Part shown: one piece after another, positions 54,039-63,245 of the stretch
Layout: each line of letters begins with the position of its first letter
Numbering within the stretch: the first letter of the stretch is position 1
DNA from: Bdellovibrionales bacterium
Lineage (GTDB): Bacteria > Bdellovibrionota > Bdellovibrionia > Bdellovibrionales > UBA1609
Assembly (NCBI GenBank): GCA_016716765.1
Contig: JADJVA010000009.1
Coordinates: 1 to 64,000, forward strand
DNA length: 64,000 nt
Direction: 5' to 3'
Notes under the pieces: generated by a model
Databases searched by the model: none
Told to the model about the DNA's origin: nothing
Seen by the model: the letters and a program-made list of their open reading frames with translations, nothing else
Position numbers and translations under genes: made by a program

Positions 54039-54163
54039 GAGATATTTTTGAAATATCTCCCCAAAGTGACCTTGAATAATCGGTCCTTTTGTTAGAGAAG
54101 AGGGAGTAGCTCAAAAGGGGTTAAATGTGAGGTCTTTGGACCTTTCCTTTATTAACTAAAGGA
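54039..54163 (+). promoter_or_regulatory. Leader with three hairpins, the last one covering the ribosome binding site
   Basis: GAGATATTT (54039-54047) and AAATATCTC (54051-54059) form a perfect nine-base-pair stem without a T-run. AGGTC (54130-54134) pairs with GACCT (54139-54143). TCCTTTA (54145-54151) pairs with TAAAGGA (54157-54163), and this last arm contains the AAGGA Shine-Dalgarno of the GT4 gene starting GTG 54175. The third stem would hide the ribosome binding site. No known class of regulatory RNA is recognised. Confidence 0.45.
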
Positions 54164-54174
54164 CGAGTGAGGTC

Positions 54175-55278
54175 GTGAGAGTTCTTCATATTGGCAACGA
54201 AAGTTCATGGCGCGGAGGAGAGAATCAAATTCGGCTTTTGATTCAGGGACTCAATGCAGCTGGGATTGAGAACTATGTCGCCTATCCCGCAGGGACGCCA
54301 GGGTACGAGCGTCTGAAATCATTAGCGCATCGTGCTATGGCACTTCCATCAAAAAATCCACTTAACCTTAAATCTATCCTTCGCCTGGTTATGTTTTGCA
54401 GGAGCAACAAGATTGATCTGATTGATGCTCATTCTTCAGGCGGCCATTCATTGGCAATGTGGGTCAAGAGATTTTCTCCCCAGGTGAAGCTGGTTGTTCA
54501 TAGACGGGTTGACAATAAAATTAAAAGAAATTTCTTCTCTGGTCGCAAATACAGAAGTCAATTGGTGGACGAATACATTGCAGTTTCCGAATGCGTCCGA
54601 AAGATCCTTATTGATTACGGAGTTGCGGAGAAGAAAATTCATGTCATTCGTGATGGTGTTGACCCCTCTCCATATGAAGAAATTGATAAGAAAAAGGCAC
54701 GCCAGAGTCTTTTGAAGACTCTTAAAATGGACTCCGATTCTGATATCTTTCTCATGGGAAATGCTTCGGCCTTGACCCATCAAAAGGGGACAGACACCCT
54801 GTTGAGGGCCGTGAAGCACTTGAAAGAAGAGGGCCTCCATTTTCATTGTATCATCGCCGGGGACGGTGTCTTAAGAACTCAGCTTGAGAAAATGGCTCAG
54901 GAATTGGGGGTCGATGACCGGGTGACATTTCTCGGGTTTATTGATTATGTTCCTGAATTTCTTTCTGGTCTTGATTTGTTAGTTATGCCCTCAAACAATG
55001 AGGGACTTGGTAGTCTACTGCTAGAGGGCTTACTGGCCGGCTGTTTTGTTGTGGCCACTTCAGTGGGGGGGATACCCGAAGTCATTAAGGACAGCGACAT
55101 TGGATTGCTTTCTCCCAAAGGTGATGCACAGGCCCTCGCCCGAAATATCATGATGGCAGAATCTCGTAGACAGTCTATGAGATCTGGAAGAAGCTACGTG
55201 CTAGAGAATTTCGATTGTCGAAAAATGGCTCTTGAGACTCACTCAATCTATTTGAATCTCGTTGGTAGTCGAGTTTAA
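54175..55278 (+). CDS. Family 4 glycosyltransferase
   Basis: A 367-residue cytoplasmic or membrane-associated GT-B fold transferase, GTG start with AAGGA about eight bases upstream. The N-terminal half opens with HIGNESSWRGGENQIRLL (acceptor-side loop), and the C-terminal half has the donor-site elements IIAGDGVLRTQLEKMA, VTFLGFIDYVPEFL and NNEGLGSLLLEGLLAG, with the E-x7-E pair Glu276 and Glu284, then TSVGGIPEVI. Such enzymes use nucleotide sugars to build LPS core, O-antigen or capsule. It is the first gene of a three-gene operon, with a GT2 gene one base after its stop. Sugar and acceptor unknown. Confidence 0.93.
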   Translation: MRVLHIGNESSWRGGENQIRLLIQGLNAAGIENYVAYPAGTPGYERLKSLAHRAMALPSKNPLNLKSILRLVMFCRSNKIDLIDAHSSGGHSLAMWVKRFSPQVKLVVHRRVDNKIKRNFFSGRKYRSQLVDEYIAVSECVRKILIDYGVAEKKIHVIRDGVDPSPYEEIDKKKARQSLLKTLKMDSDSDIFLMGNASALTHQKGTDTLLRAVKHLKEEGLHFHCIIAGDGVLRTQLEKMAQELGVDDRVTFLGFIDYVPEFLSGLDLLVMPSNNEGLGSLLLEGLLAGCFVVATSVGGIPEVIKDSDIGLLSPKGDAQALARNIMMAESRRQSMRSGRSYVLENFDCRKMALETHSIYLNLVGSRV

Positions 55279-55279
55279 T

Positions 55280-56050
55280 ATGGCCACAATTTCAGCAGTG
55301 ATCATTACAAAGAATGAAGAGAAAAACATTTTTCGTTGTCTTGATTCTTTGCAAGGCCTCGTCGATGAAATTATTGTTGTTGATTCATTTAGTTCAGACG
55401 GCACACCACAAATTTGTCGCGCCTTCTCCGGCGTTCAATTTGTTCAGACGGAGTGGCAGGGATATGGAGAGACAAAGAACTTCGGAAATAGCTTAGCTCA
55501 GTCAGACTATGTTTTATCCCTTGATGCTGATGAAGAGCTGTCACCCGAATTGCGTCAGGAGATCCTCCAATTAAAGCCACAGCTTTCGGGTGTTTTTGCC
55601 TTGAATCGGTTGACAAATTATTGCGGGACTTGGATTCGCCATACTTCGTGGTTTCCCGATTACCAAATGAGGCTTTTCCCTCGCCGGTTGGGTCAATGGA
55701 ACAAATCTATTGTTCATGAACATCTCATTTTTACTGAACCCTTGGAGATTAGCAAGCTCAAGGGGCTACTGTTTCATTATTCCATAGTCTCTCTTGAGCA
55801 GCACATCCTGACAGTAAATCGTTACACAACTTTGGCGGCTGAAAGATTGGTCGAAGCCAAGGGACGTTTCTTTCTTTTTAAGGCTGTCACTCGTCCAATT
55901 TTTCATTTTTTTAAATGCTACTTTCTTAAATTTGGTTTCTTAGATGGATTTCATGGTTTTTGTATTGCTGGAATTTCTTCGTTTTATGTTTTTTTGAAGT
56001 ACATAAAAGCTTTTCAAATGAAGAGAGAAAGAGGCTCTAGATTGCAGTGA
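55280..56050 (+). CDS. Family 2 glycosyltransferase, LPS-core (WaaE/KdtX) type
   Basis: A 256-residue GT-A transferase. It starts at ATG 55280, one base after the GT4 stop codon; the preceding in-frame codons belong to the neighbour. Motifs are SAVIITKNEEKNIFRCLDSL, EIIVVDSFSSDGT, YGETKNFGNSLA and the metal-binding DxD as VLSLDADEEL. The RHTSWFPDYQMRLFPR and VHEHL segments are typical of the WaaE-like group that adds a sugar to lipopolysaccharide core. The C-terminus is hydrophobic and basic and probably lies on the membrane. The pairing with GT4 suggests surface-glycan synthesis. Confidence 0.92.
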   Translation: MATISAVIITKNEEKNIFRCLDSLQGLVDEIIVVDSFSSDGTPQICRAFSGVQFVQTEWQGYGETKNFGNSLAQSDYVLSLDADEELSPELRQEILQLKPQLSGVFALNRLTNYCGTWIRHTSWFPDYQMRLFPRRLGQWNKSIVHEHLIFTEPLEISKLKGLLFHYSIVSLEQHILTVNRYTTLAAERLVEAKGRFFLFKAVTRPIFHFFKCYFLKFGFLDGFHGFCIAGISSFYVFLKYIKAFQMKRERGSRLQ

Positions 56051-56065
56051 TCTCTTTTATCGAAA

Positions 56066-57451
56066 ATGGGAGTAAGAGTGGGGGAAGCAGAAGACTCTGG
56101 AAGCGATTTTGATTCTAAAACAGGAGATCGGGTCTCTCCAACATTTTGCGTTTTGCCTTGGGCTCATCGTTTTACAAATATCGGCGGTGAAGTGCAGGTT
56201 TGTTGTGTGAGTGAGGAATACGATAACAACAACAGAGACGAGAATGGTCACAAAATTAATGTAAACAGGATTCAAGATGACGAGATTCTTATGAATACCG
56301 AGTTCATGAGAAAGCTTCGTGTTCAACTCATGAAGGGAGAGTGGCCTCGCTTTTGTGAGAGATGCAAACAAACAGAGAAAGGCGGAGGTTTTAGTCGTCG
56401 CCAAATTGAGAATTTTGCAAACAAAATGTTTATCACCCGAATGATCAATGATACCCAGCCGGATGGAAAGACCAAGGTCAAAATTAGATCCGTAGATTTT
56501 CGTTTGGGTAACACGTGTAATCTGGCCTGTCGGATGTGCAATCCTCGTTCTTCCTCCAAGTGGATCAAGGATTGGCCAAAAGTTGATCAAAACTGGTTTG
56601 GTAAATCTGATGAGGAATTGGATTCATTCCGTCGGTTCAAATATTATGAAAACCCAGAAGTCTGGGGGCACTTTAAAAGGCAAATACCTTCTTTGCGGCA
56701 TCTTCATTTTGCAGGTGGCGAGCCAATGGTTGTTCGGCAAATGCTTGAGGCAATGAAGATGTGTGTCAGCGAAGGTTACTCGCGCAGCATTTCAGTTTCG
56801 TATAATACGAACGTGACGACAATACCTGATGAAGTTAAAGAACTCTGGCCAAAATTTCATCGAGTGCGTGTCTACGCTAGTATCGATGCATTTGGTAAGT
56901 TAAATGATTACATTAGACATCCATCAAACTGGGAAACTATCAGAAACAATCTGAACGACTTGGAAGAAAATTATGATAAATATCGAATGGGCCACGTTAT
57001 GGTAGCATGTACCGCTCAAGTCTACAACATCACGCAGGTGCACCACCTATTTAAATATTTGGGGGATAGTTTCGAACGTGTGATGCCAATTCCTCAGTTA
57101 TTCAATCTTTACCATCCCTTTCACTATCGAACTCAGATACTTCCTCCCCAGCTCAAAGCTTTGGCTAAGAAAAATTTGCTAGAGGCAAAATCATGCGCTG
57201 AAAAGCTGATGCAGGATAGACCAGTGATGAGAAAATTTCTTTGCTATTTGAACTCAGTGGATGAGGCCATTCATTTTATGGAGATGGAGGATCGACAAGA
57301 TTTATTGCCAGAATTTCTGCGTGCGGCGCTGTCAAAGGATAAATTTCGCAAAGAAAATCTGTTTTCCTTGCTGCCTGAATTCGAGCTATTGCGGAAAAAT
57401 CAGCCCTCTCAGAGGGAGCAGAACTCTTCCGCCCCTTCCTCATGCCTCTGA
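56066..57451 (+). CDS. Twitch/SPASM-type radical SAM enzyme
   Basis: A 461-residue radical SAM protein beginning 15 bases after the GT2 gene. The core motif is LGNTCNLACRMCNPRS, with Cys151, Cys155 and Cys158. Before it lie PTFCVLPWAHRF and VQVCCVSEE (Cys28, Cys46, Cys47) and RFCERCKQTE (Cys97, Cys100). These cysteines, in that order, are typical of the twitch-domain radical SAM proteins, which may use an auxiliary cluster. HLHFAGGEPMVV is the GGE motif. The C-terminal half has no obvious domain. Placement in a glycosyltransferase operon suggests sugar or peptide modification; reaction unknown. Confidence 0.9.
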   Translation: MGVRVGEAEDSGSDFDSKTGDRVSPTFCVLPWAHRFTNIGGEVQVCCVSEEYDNNNRDENGHKINVNRIQDDEILMNTEFMRKLRVQLMKGEWPRFCERCKQTEKGGGFSRRQIENFANKMFITRMINDTQPDGKTKVKIRSVDFRLGNTCNLACRMCNPRSSSKWIKDWPKVDQNWFGKSDEELDSFRRFKYYENPEVWGHFKRQIPSLRHLHFAGGEPMVVRQMLEAMKMCVSEGYSRSISVSYNTNVTTIPDEVKELWPKFHRVRVYASIDAFGKLNDYIRHPSNWETIRNNLNDLEENYDKYRMGHVMVACTAQVYNITQVHHLFKYLGDSFERVMPIPQLFNLYHPFHYRTQILPPQLKALAKKNLLEAKSCAEKLMQDRPVMRKFLCYLNSVDEAIHFMEMEDRQDLLPEFLRAALSKDKFRKENLFSLLPEFELLRKNQPSQREQNSSAPSSCL

Positions 57452-57499
57452 TCGATGTGTTCGGTCCTTCCATTGTTGGCGTGAGGCCATGTTCTAGAA

Positions 57500-59749
57500 C
57501 TATCGAATAATCAGAAATACATTGGAGGCTTCGGCAGATCCTCCGCAATCGAGCTGGCGCACACGTACGGTCGTCGGCACTCCAGTTTGAAAATTGCCAG
57601 ATACGTCAATGTAGGGGACTAGAGCTGTTCCACCACTTGCGTAGGATTGGAAATTATTAACAGGCTGATTGTTTACAAGTATCGGTCCAACCGCAGTCTT
57701 GTTGCTGTTGGTCCATGGTTGAGCATCCGCCGTTCCGCGTGCGAGTCTTTGTGGACTCGATCCCTGTGGAGTGAACTCAACGAGAAAGAAGTTGTCAATT
57801 TTAAGTGGAGACATAGATCCATCTGCAGAAGCTGTGCTCGATAAAGAAACGATTCGAGGACCATTAACCAAGAAAGTCAGCTGACTCTCGCCCATAACAA
57901 ATGGGTGAGAAGGTGTGGCCGAGTTTGAATTGTGGTCACGAGAAAGGACATCCATGGCGCGAAGCTCACCGGCAGATCCAGACGAGTGATGATTGACAGC
58001 ACTGATTATCTTTTTGTAGTAGCATTTACCAGTTTCAGCCAAGGAGGGAATGACAATTTGATTTGCCGTAGTGTCAAGCTCCACAAATTCCCGGCATTCG
58101 GTAAATGCTGTATTTTGACAAATTCCGTCCACGATACTTTGTCCGGGAGGGCAGCCTATAATGAAACTCACTGTCTGAGATTGAGACTCATGGCCAAGCC
58201 TGTCGGTGGCTTTGATGTAAAACTGGTAGATGCCTGGAATTAAATTTGCGTACTCGATACTAGTGAGAGTGGTGCAGTCGGTAGAAGCCAGATCTGTCGT
58301 CTGATAGGCTTTGTAACAAGTGGCATTCTGCAATCCAGATCCGAGGTCTGAAATGCGAAATTGAATATTTATTTTCTTGAGCTCATCTGATTTGGTCGAA
58401 CTGACAATATTAATAACAGGTCCTGAGGCATCAACTGTGAATGGGAAATCAGGAGCTTTTTGTTCAAAACCATTTCGATATGCCGACACGCGAGCGACGT
58501 AATTGCTTCCGTCAGCTAGCGAGCAACTCGGAAGCGCTGCTATCAGCGAAGCTTCTCCGACGACAGCGAGAGGTCCACAAATCGTGCTAGATAAATCGTT
58601 GGTAAGAACGGATACCTGATAGGATTGAGCGCCTGCCGACTTGGTCCAATTTATGTTTGGTGAAGCAATGACTGAGAGATAATTATCAATTTTCGTGTCA
58701 ATTCCTCCGGTGATACCCAGTACAGTGAAAAGACCAGAAGGCTGCGTGTCGACTATAAATTGATATTCGGAGACAGCGGATTCCCAGCCAACTTTGTCGA
58801 TGGCTTTGACTCTGAGAGTGGGGGTGCCGTCGCTGAGGTTGTGTACGAGTGCCGGAGACGAACAGTTCGAGATTTCAACATTATCAAGGGAGCAGTAAAA
58901 GCCCAGAATACCTGCGCCACCCTGATCAGCCCCTTGAAAGGAGACGGCGCCTGCTTTTACAGTCAATGGTGAGGTCAAGAGAGGCGCAACTATTTGTACC
59001 GTTGGCGGCGTGAGATCTATAAACCAAGAATAGAGAGCCAGTGCGGATCTATTTCCCGCTTTATCAGTCACGTAGAAAGATAGCCCTTGCGAACCCTCGG
59101 CCAAATTTTGAATCTCTGTTTGGGTATTGCACTCAACGAAAGTGGATGAGCCAGGATTTTGGCAATAGAGTCTATCAATCCCGCTGACTTCATCAGTCGT
59201 GTGAAATAAAAAGCTGGCTATAGCTGTATTTTCCAAGTTTCTGGGTCCGCTTGAAACCTGAATGAGGGGGGCTTTACGATCCAATACAATAGCAGCACTG
59301 ATACAAGAAGAAATGATGCCAGTGTCTCCCTTGAGAATGAGATAAACTTGGCTGCTGCCATCGATATCAGCTAGTGACCAACTAATCTCTGGGGTGAAGT
59401 CTTGCCACAAGGCTTTGTCTGGATCCGGGCACAGCCCATTTTCCAGTGCCATAGAGATTGCTCCTTGGGCCATGATCTCAAGAAGCACCTGTTGGCTGTT
59501 CGTGAATTCTGCGCTCTTATTGATAGAGAGAGCCCCCTTAGGAGTGATGTTTCCAAAGTTTGCATTAACGGCGTTATAGCTTAGAGGAATGCTTTGAAAA
59601 TTAACATCCCCGCAGTTCTGAAACAGAAATGGAAGAGGGATTAGAATCAGTGCGACGGTCAGTTGCCCTCTCAATCTCCAGATCAAGTTCCAAATTCTCT
59701 CAGAATTATTGCTCACGCCACCACCCCCACTTGAACGTGATTGATGCAA
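57500..59749 (-). CDS. Large lipoprotein with Ig-like repeats
   Basis: A 749-residue exported protein. After a hydrophobic leader (QLTVALILIPLPFLFQNCG), the lipobox-like FQNC places a lipid at about Cys46. The mature part consists of several repeats of roughly 90 residues, with motifs such as SLADIDGSSQVYLI, ATDEVSGIDRLYC, SFYVTDKAGNRSALALYSWFIDLTPPT and RVKAIDKVGWESAVSEYQFIVDT, typical of bacterial Ig-like/cadherin-like folds. A C-terminal Ser/Gly-rich domain with paired cysteines follows. It is probably an outer-surface adhesin or structural protein. The upstream start may be the downstream GTG at residue 12, before the positive stretch. Confidence 0.75.
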   Translation of the reverse strand: MHQSRSSGGGGVSNNSERIWNLIWRLRGQLTVALILIPLPFLFQNCGDVNFQSIPLSYNAVNANFGNITPKGALSINKSAEFTNSQQVLLEIMAQGAISMALENGLCPDPDKALWQDFTPEISWSLADIDGSSQVYLILKGDTGIISSCISAAIVLDRKAPLIQVSSGPRNLENTAIASFLFHTTDEVSGIDRLYCQNPGSSTFVECNTQTEIQNLAEGSQGLSFYVTDKAGNRSALALYSWFIDLTPPTVQIVAPLLTSPLTVKAGAVSFQGADQGGAGILGFYCSLDNVEISNCSSPALVHNLSDGTPTLRVKAIDKVGWESAVSEYQFIVDTQPSGLFTVLGITGGIDTKIDNYLSVIASPNINWTKSAGAQSYQVSVLTNDLSSTICGPLAVVGEASLIAALPSCSLADGSNYVARVSAYRNGFEQKAPDFPFTVDASGPVINIVSSTKSDELKKINIQFRISDLGSGLQNATCYKAYQTTDLASTDCTTLTSIEYANLIPGIYQFYIKATDRLGHESQSQTVSFIIGCPPGQSIVDGICQNTAFTECREFVELDTTANQIVIPSLAETGKCYYKKIISAVNHHSSGSAGELRAMDVLSRDHNSNSATPSHPFVMGESQLTFLVNGPRIVSLSSTASADGSMSPLKIDNFFLVEFTPQGSSPQRLARGTADAQPWTNSNKTAVGPILVNNQPVNNFQSYASGGTALVPYIDVSGNFQTGVPTTVRVRQLDCGGSAEASNVFLIIR

Positions 59750-59885
59750 TGTTTATTCCGGTGAAGAGTCTGATCTCAGTTGGCTACAAAAGAAAAAATC
59801 TTTTAGATTTCAATAAGATCGGATCAATTCTCTCAGCGTCAAAATGATCCGTTTCGCTTTGATATGGACAACTTTTAGATCTTGT

Positions 59886-60188
59886 CTAAAAGCTCGTCTT
59901 TGATTGATTTTCCAAATTTGAGACTTCATGCGGAGAAACTGCTTGGGCCTTCTTGGATTTACTGCGAATCCAGAGGTAAATCGTCAAACCGACGATGCCT
60001 CCAAGAAGACTACTGATGCTCTGAGCCAGAATGAGCTTGCTCATGACCCATGTAATAGCTCCGTCGCAACTGACGCCAATTGGGACCGGCGGACTGGCAT
60101 ACCAAGAAAGAAACTTGGGGGACAGCCAACTGCTTATGCAGCTAAATAGAAAACTCATCGAGAATATCCAGACCATTGGTTTTGCCAT
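59886..60188 (-). CDS. Small membrane protein of unknown function
   Basis: A 100-residue protein with two hydrophobic segments, at residues 4-33 and 48-74 (SKLILAQSISSLLGGIVGLTIYLWI), joined by a short periplasmic loop with a Cys. A basic stretch RSKSKK and a polar tail follow. No clear ribosome binding site is seen ahead of the ATG. It could be a real small gene, but its support is weaker than that of its neighbours. Confidence 0.45.
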   Translation of the reverse strand: MAKPMVWIFSMSFLFSCISSWLSPKFLSWYASPPVPIGVSCDGAITWVMSKLILAQSISSLLGGIVGLTIYLWIRSKSKKAQAVSPHEVSNLENQSKTSF

Positions 60189-60377
60189 AGTGTGAGTAAT
60201 ATTTGTGATCTTTCAGGAAAAGGAAATAGAAATATTGAGGGAGTGAAATGATTTTAATGATTTTTTTGTCGAACTTGCTGGAATTGGAAAAAATGGCTTG
60301 TAGTTTGAGAAAAGCTGATTGGTATAATCTCAGGCAGAGGATTGAATCGAGCGTTATATGCAGGGTGGGTGGGATTG

Positions 60378-61340
60378 ATGACAAAAATGACAAAAAAATT
60401 GAGTGTTCTGTCAGCGGTCGCTTTTTTTACTTCTTTTTTGGGTTTTAAGAAGCCTGCGAGTGCCTATTTTGAACCCGGCAGCAAAGTCCCAGGCAATCAG
60501 ACCATGAATGGAATAGGGCTGGATCAGTACCCTCATTTTGAAAAGAGCTGGCAGCTAGTGACGGTAAGGTACAGGGAAGACAGTGGAGAATTAAGGTTTA
60601 TTTATGCAAACGAGATAGCCTATAAGGCCATGCAGAGTTTTACTCCGATTTATCCAGACGGAGCCGTATTCGGAAAAATTGGGTTGATTACTGAAGATGA
60701 CCCAAGCTTTCCAAGTTCAAAAACTCCTGGTGGCTCTAAGAGGTATCAGTTCATGGTCAAAGACAAGAAGAAATATGCGTCGACCGATGGTTGGGGTTAC
60801 GCTCTTTTTAATTCTGAAGGACAATTGTTTGATGAGGATCCAAAGGCCAAGACAGAAGGCTGTGTTGCATGCCATAGACTCGTGCCGGAGCGAGACTATA
60901 TTTTTGCGCGCCAAATGGTTTTGGGTGTAAATCAGTTAGGTGCGGTTAAGGGCCATGCTGCAAAAAATATTGATTCCTCCGTTTTAAACAATTCTAAGAA
61001 ATTAGAAGAGAAACAAGCGATTGAATTCGAGCAAGCTTCTCGCCGGTCATTGTCAGCCGAAATTCAGAAGCAGATGGGAAAATATGATATCGCTTATTTG
61101 GTAAAAGGTGAGATTCAAAGGTCAGCCTTTTCGGGCACCCTGGATGAAATTGTTCCTGCACTCATTAAAAAAGCAATGAGCCATCAGGGTCCAGCCTTAC
61201 TCGTCGCTAATAACAATAATTTTACTGCTGTGGTGCCAGTGGTGAATGGAGTCCCTTGTCAAAATAAAATTCAAACGCGCCTCTTGATTCATGTCACTTA
61301 CAATTCAAAAACTGTTAGACATTCTGAGATTTGTCAGTAG
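60378..61340 (+). CDS. Exported cytochrome P460-like protein
   Basis: A 320-residue exported heme protein. I start it at ATG 60378, preceded by GGTGGGATT, giving a signal peptide MTKMTKKLSVLSAVAFF...PASA. The N-terminal half is a cytochrome P460 domain: WQLVTVRYREDSGELRFIYAN, YPDGAVFGKIG, YQFMVKDKKKYASTDGWGYALF and then the heme site EGCVACHRLVPERDYIF (Cys162, Cys165, His166). P460 proteins bind heme c with a lysine crosslink and oxidise hydroxylamine or detoxify NO. The remaining 140 residues are unassigned. It is alone on its strand. Confidence 0.85.
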   Translation: MTKMTKKLSVLSAVAFFTSFLGFKKPASAYFEPGSKVPGNQTMNGIGLDQYPHFEKSWQLVTVRYREDSGELRFIYANEIAYKAMQSFTPIYPDGAVFGKIGLITEDDPSFPSSKTPGGSKRYQFMVKDKKKYASTDGWGYALFNSEGQLFDEDPKAKTEGCVACHRLVPERDYIFARQMVLGVNQLGAVKGHAAKNIDSSVLNNSKKLEEKQAIEFEQASRRSLSAEIQKQMGKYDIAYLVKGEIQRSAFSGTLDEIVPALIKKAMSHQGPALLVANNNNFTAVVPVVNGVPCQNKIQTRLLIHVTYNSKTVRHSEICQ

Positions 61341-61398
61341 CGGTCATTACATATTTTGGCTTTTCTGCTCACGCCTCGATTTTAACCGACGATTAGAT

Positions 61399-61929
61399 TT
61401 ATTGTATTGATTTTTCAAGTTTAAGCAGCACTTCCATTTGCGCCTGTTGAATCTTAAATAAGGAGCTCATTTGTTCGGAGATGAGAAGATCCAACTTACG
61501 GTGTAGATTTCTAACTTCCATTTCAGCCTTTAAATTAATCATATAATCACCTCGAGCCCGTCTCCGATCCTTTTCTTCCTGTCGATTCTGACTCATCATG
61601 ATGACGGGAGCCTGAATGGCCGCAAGACAGGAGAGAACTAAATTAAGAAGGATAAATGGATAGGGATCAAAAGACTGACCTCTCAAAAAAATAATGTTAA
61701 GAAGAATCCAGCCTGATATCGCTATAAAAAAAATAATGATGAAGATCCAGCTGCCGCCAAACTCGGCCACCCTGTCAGCCAGCATCTGTCCAAAACTCAA
61801 TTCTGAATCATGTTCAATTTCAAGCAGACGTGATGAAAGTAACTGTTCTTCTTTGATAGCATCGGTAACTAAATCGGCTAATCGTTGTAGCTGGAGGCTT
61901 TCTTGCTCTACCATATCTCTTAGTTCCAT
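61399..61929 (-). CDS. DUF1003 membrane protein
   Basis: A 176-residue inner-membrane protein of the DUF1003 family: a helical start (residues 1-50), then FGGSWIFIIIFFIAISGWILLN and PYPFILLNLVLSCLAAIQAPVIMMSQNRQEEKDRRRA, the family signature, and a cytoplasmic coiled tail with heptad-like spacing (LKAEMEVRNLHRKLDLLI). Function unknown. It converges on the cytochrome P460-like gene. No clear partner is next to it. Confidence 0.88.
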   Translation of the reverse strand: MELRDMVEQESLQLQRLADLVTDAIKEEQLLSSRLLEIEHDSELSFGQMLADRVAEFGGSWIFIIIFFIAISGWILLNIIFLRGQSFDPYPFILLNLVLSCLAAIQAPVIMMSQNRQEEKDRRRARGDYMINLKAEMEVRNLHRKLDLLISEQMSSLFKIQQAQMEVLLKLEKSIQ

Positions 61930-61999
61930 TAGATCCTCGCTATCTACATAAGATATTGTCTCTGATTATTGTTCGGTCTTACATAATAAATTCCAGATC

Positions 62000-63184
62000 T
62001 CAATCATAATTTCTAACACAGCTCTCATTTGTAGAACAGAGATTCTGGATTTCGTGTAATATGGCATTTTCCATTATCTTGTTTCCCAAGTCGTTAAAAT
62101 GACAGCAGTTGTCAATGTAGAGATCTTGTAGTTCATTTTTGAATATCCACATGAGATTTTTAACAGGCAGTCCAGATTTGGCCAATTCATCAGCCGCATC
62201 GCTCAACATTTTCATTCTTGGATTGAGAAAAGCCGCCCATGACGGATTGATGAAATTTTCAATTTCCCTGTTTGAAAGTGGTTTGGCCCCCTCTAGGTAT
62301 TGGTTAGGTTGAACAAACGATATGTATGGGAGGTTTCTGCTTCGTGCGACCAGGGCCGATAGGGATTGATACTTCTTCCAGACGGCAAGATTCTTTTTTC
62401 CGATAGATTCCACATCATCTGGAGATCTCATCAACTTTCGCCCTTCATTGAGTCTATTTCGATTCAATCTCTCGAGACGACTAAAACTATTAAACAGAAT
62501 ATTCCTTAGGTTCGTCCAGAAAAAATAATAGGAGCGACTGCTTGAGAGATATTCGAAGCGCTGGGGCAAAAAATTGATGAGCTGGTATAAAAATCGAACT
62601 GCCGATTGTGCAGCAGGTAGGCCATAATTAAATGAATTTTCGGAAAAGTACCGATTCCAAAAAATGGGATATTCAAGCGGAAAATAAAAATCGTCGTCAT
62701 GGCTCATCAGTTCATTGAATCCATCAATATTGATAACAAGATCTACTTGGTCAATAAGGTAGCTTAAGATAAAAAACTGCTGTGGCTGCTTATATCCTCC
62801 AGTGGCTAGGTTTAGGAGTCTAACATCCAGATTTTCCAATCCAGCAATTCTCTGCTTTAAGATCGTGTCAATATGAGTCCAATCGCCAAATATCTCCGCA
62901 ACTGAGCCACCTAATAGAAGAATTCTAAACTCATTATTAGGGTGATGTTCTCTTAAGTCTCCAATGAGAGACAAATTCTTTTCACGCATAAATCCAAACA
63001 AAGGATGCGGCTTCATGTCCTGGGCCCATTGGAGGATTTCCAATTGACTGTCGAATTTGTAAGTGTCTGTGTGGAAAACAGTCAGCGGCGTCCCGAGGTA
63101 TTGGGAGACTATTCGAGCAACACCTTCACCGACAGCTAAAGCTATGATCAGGACCAATGCAGAGAGGCAGATCGAACGTACCAT
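62000..63184 (-). CDS. Membrane-anchored SGNH-like hydrolase
   Basis: A 394-residue protein with one N-terminal helix (residues 5-22) and a periplasmic SGNH-type domain: ILLLGGSVAEIFGDW (Ser94), LLNLATGGYKQPQ, LVINIDGFNELMSHDDD (block with the Asn), and the final YIDNCCHFND (Asp358, His362). This is the anchored SGNH group associated with O-acetyl or lipid modification in envelope polysaccharides. It probably follows the di-heme lipoprotein gene in the same transcript (61 bases). Two other SGNH proteins are in this window, with low mutual similarity. Confidence 0.8.
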   Translation of the reverse strand: MVRSICLSALVLIIALAVGEGVARIVSQYLGTPLTVFHTDTYKFDSQLEILQWAQDMKPHPLFGFMREKNLSLIGDLREHHPNNEFRILLLGGSVAEIFGDWTHIDTILKQRIAGLENLDVRLLNLATGGYKQPQQFFILSYLIDQVDLVINIDGFNELMSHDDDFYFPLEYPIFWNRYFSENSFNYGLPAAQSAVRFLYQLINFLPQRFEYLSSSRSYYFFWTNLRNILFNSFSRLERLNRNRLNEGRKLMRSPDDVESIGKKNLAVWKKYQSLSALVARSRNLPYISFVQPNQYLEGAKPLSNREIENFINPSWAAFLNPRMKMLSDAADELAKSGLPVKNLMWIFKNELQDLYIDNCCHFNDLGNKIMENAILHEIQNLCSTNESCVRNYD

Positions 63185-63245
63185 CCTATAAATCCTAACA
63201 AATCAATCAGAATTTATGAAAGGGAAAAATTCGGTAAAGACCAGG

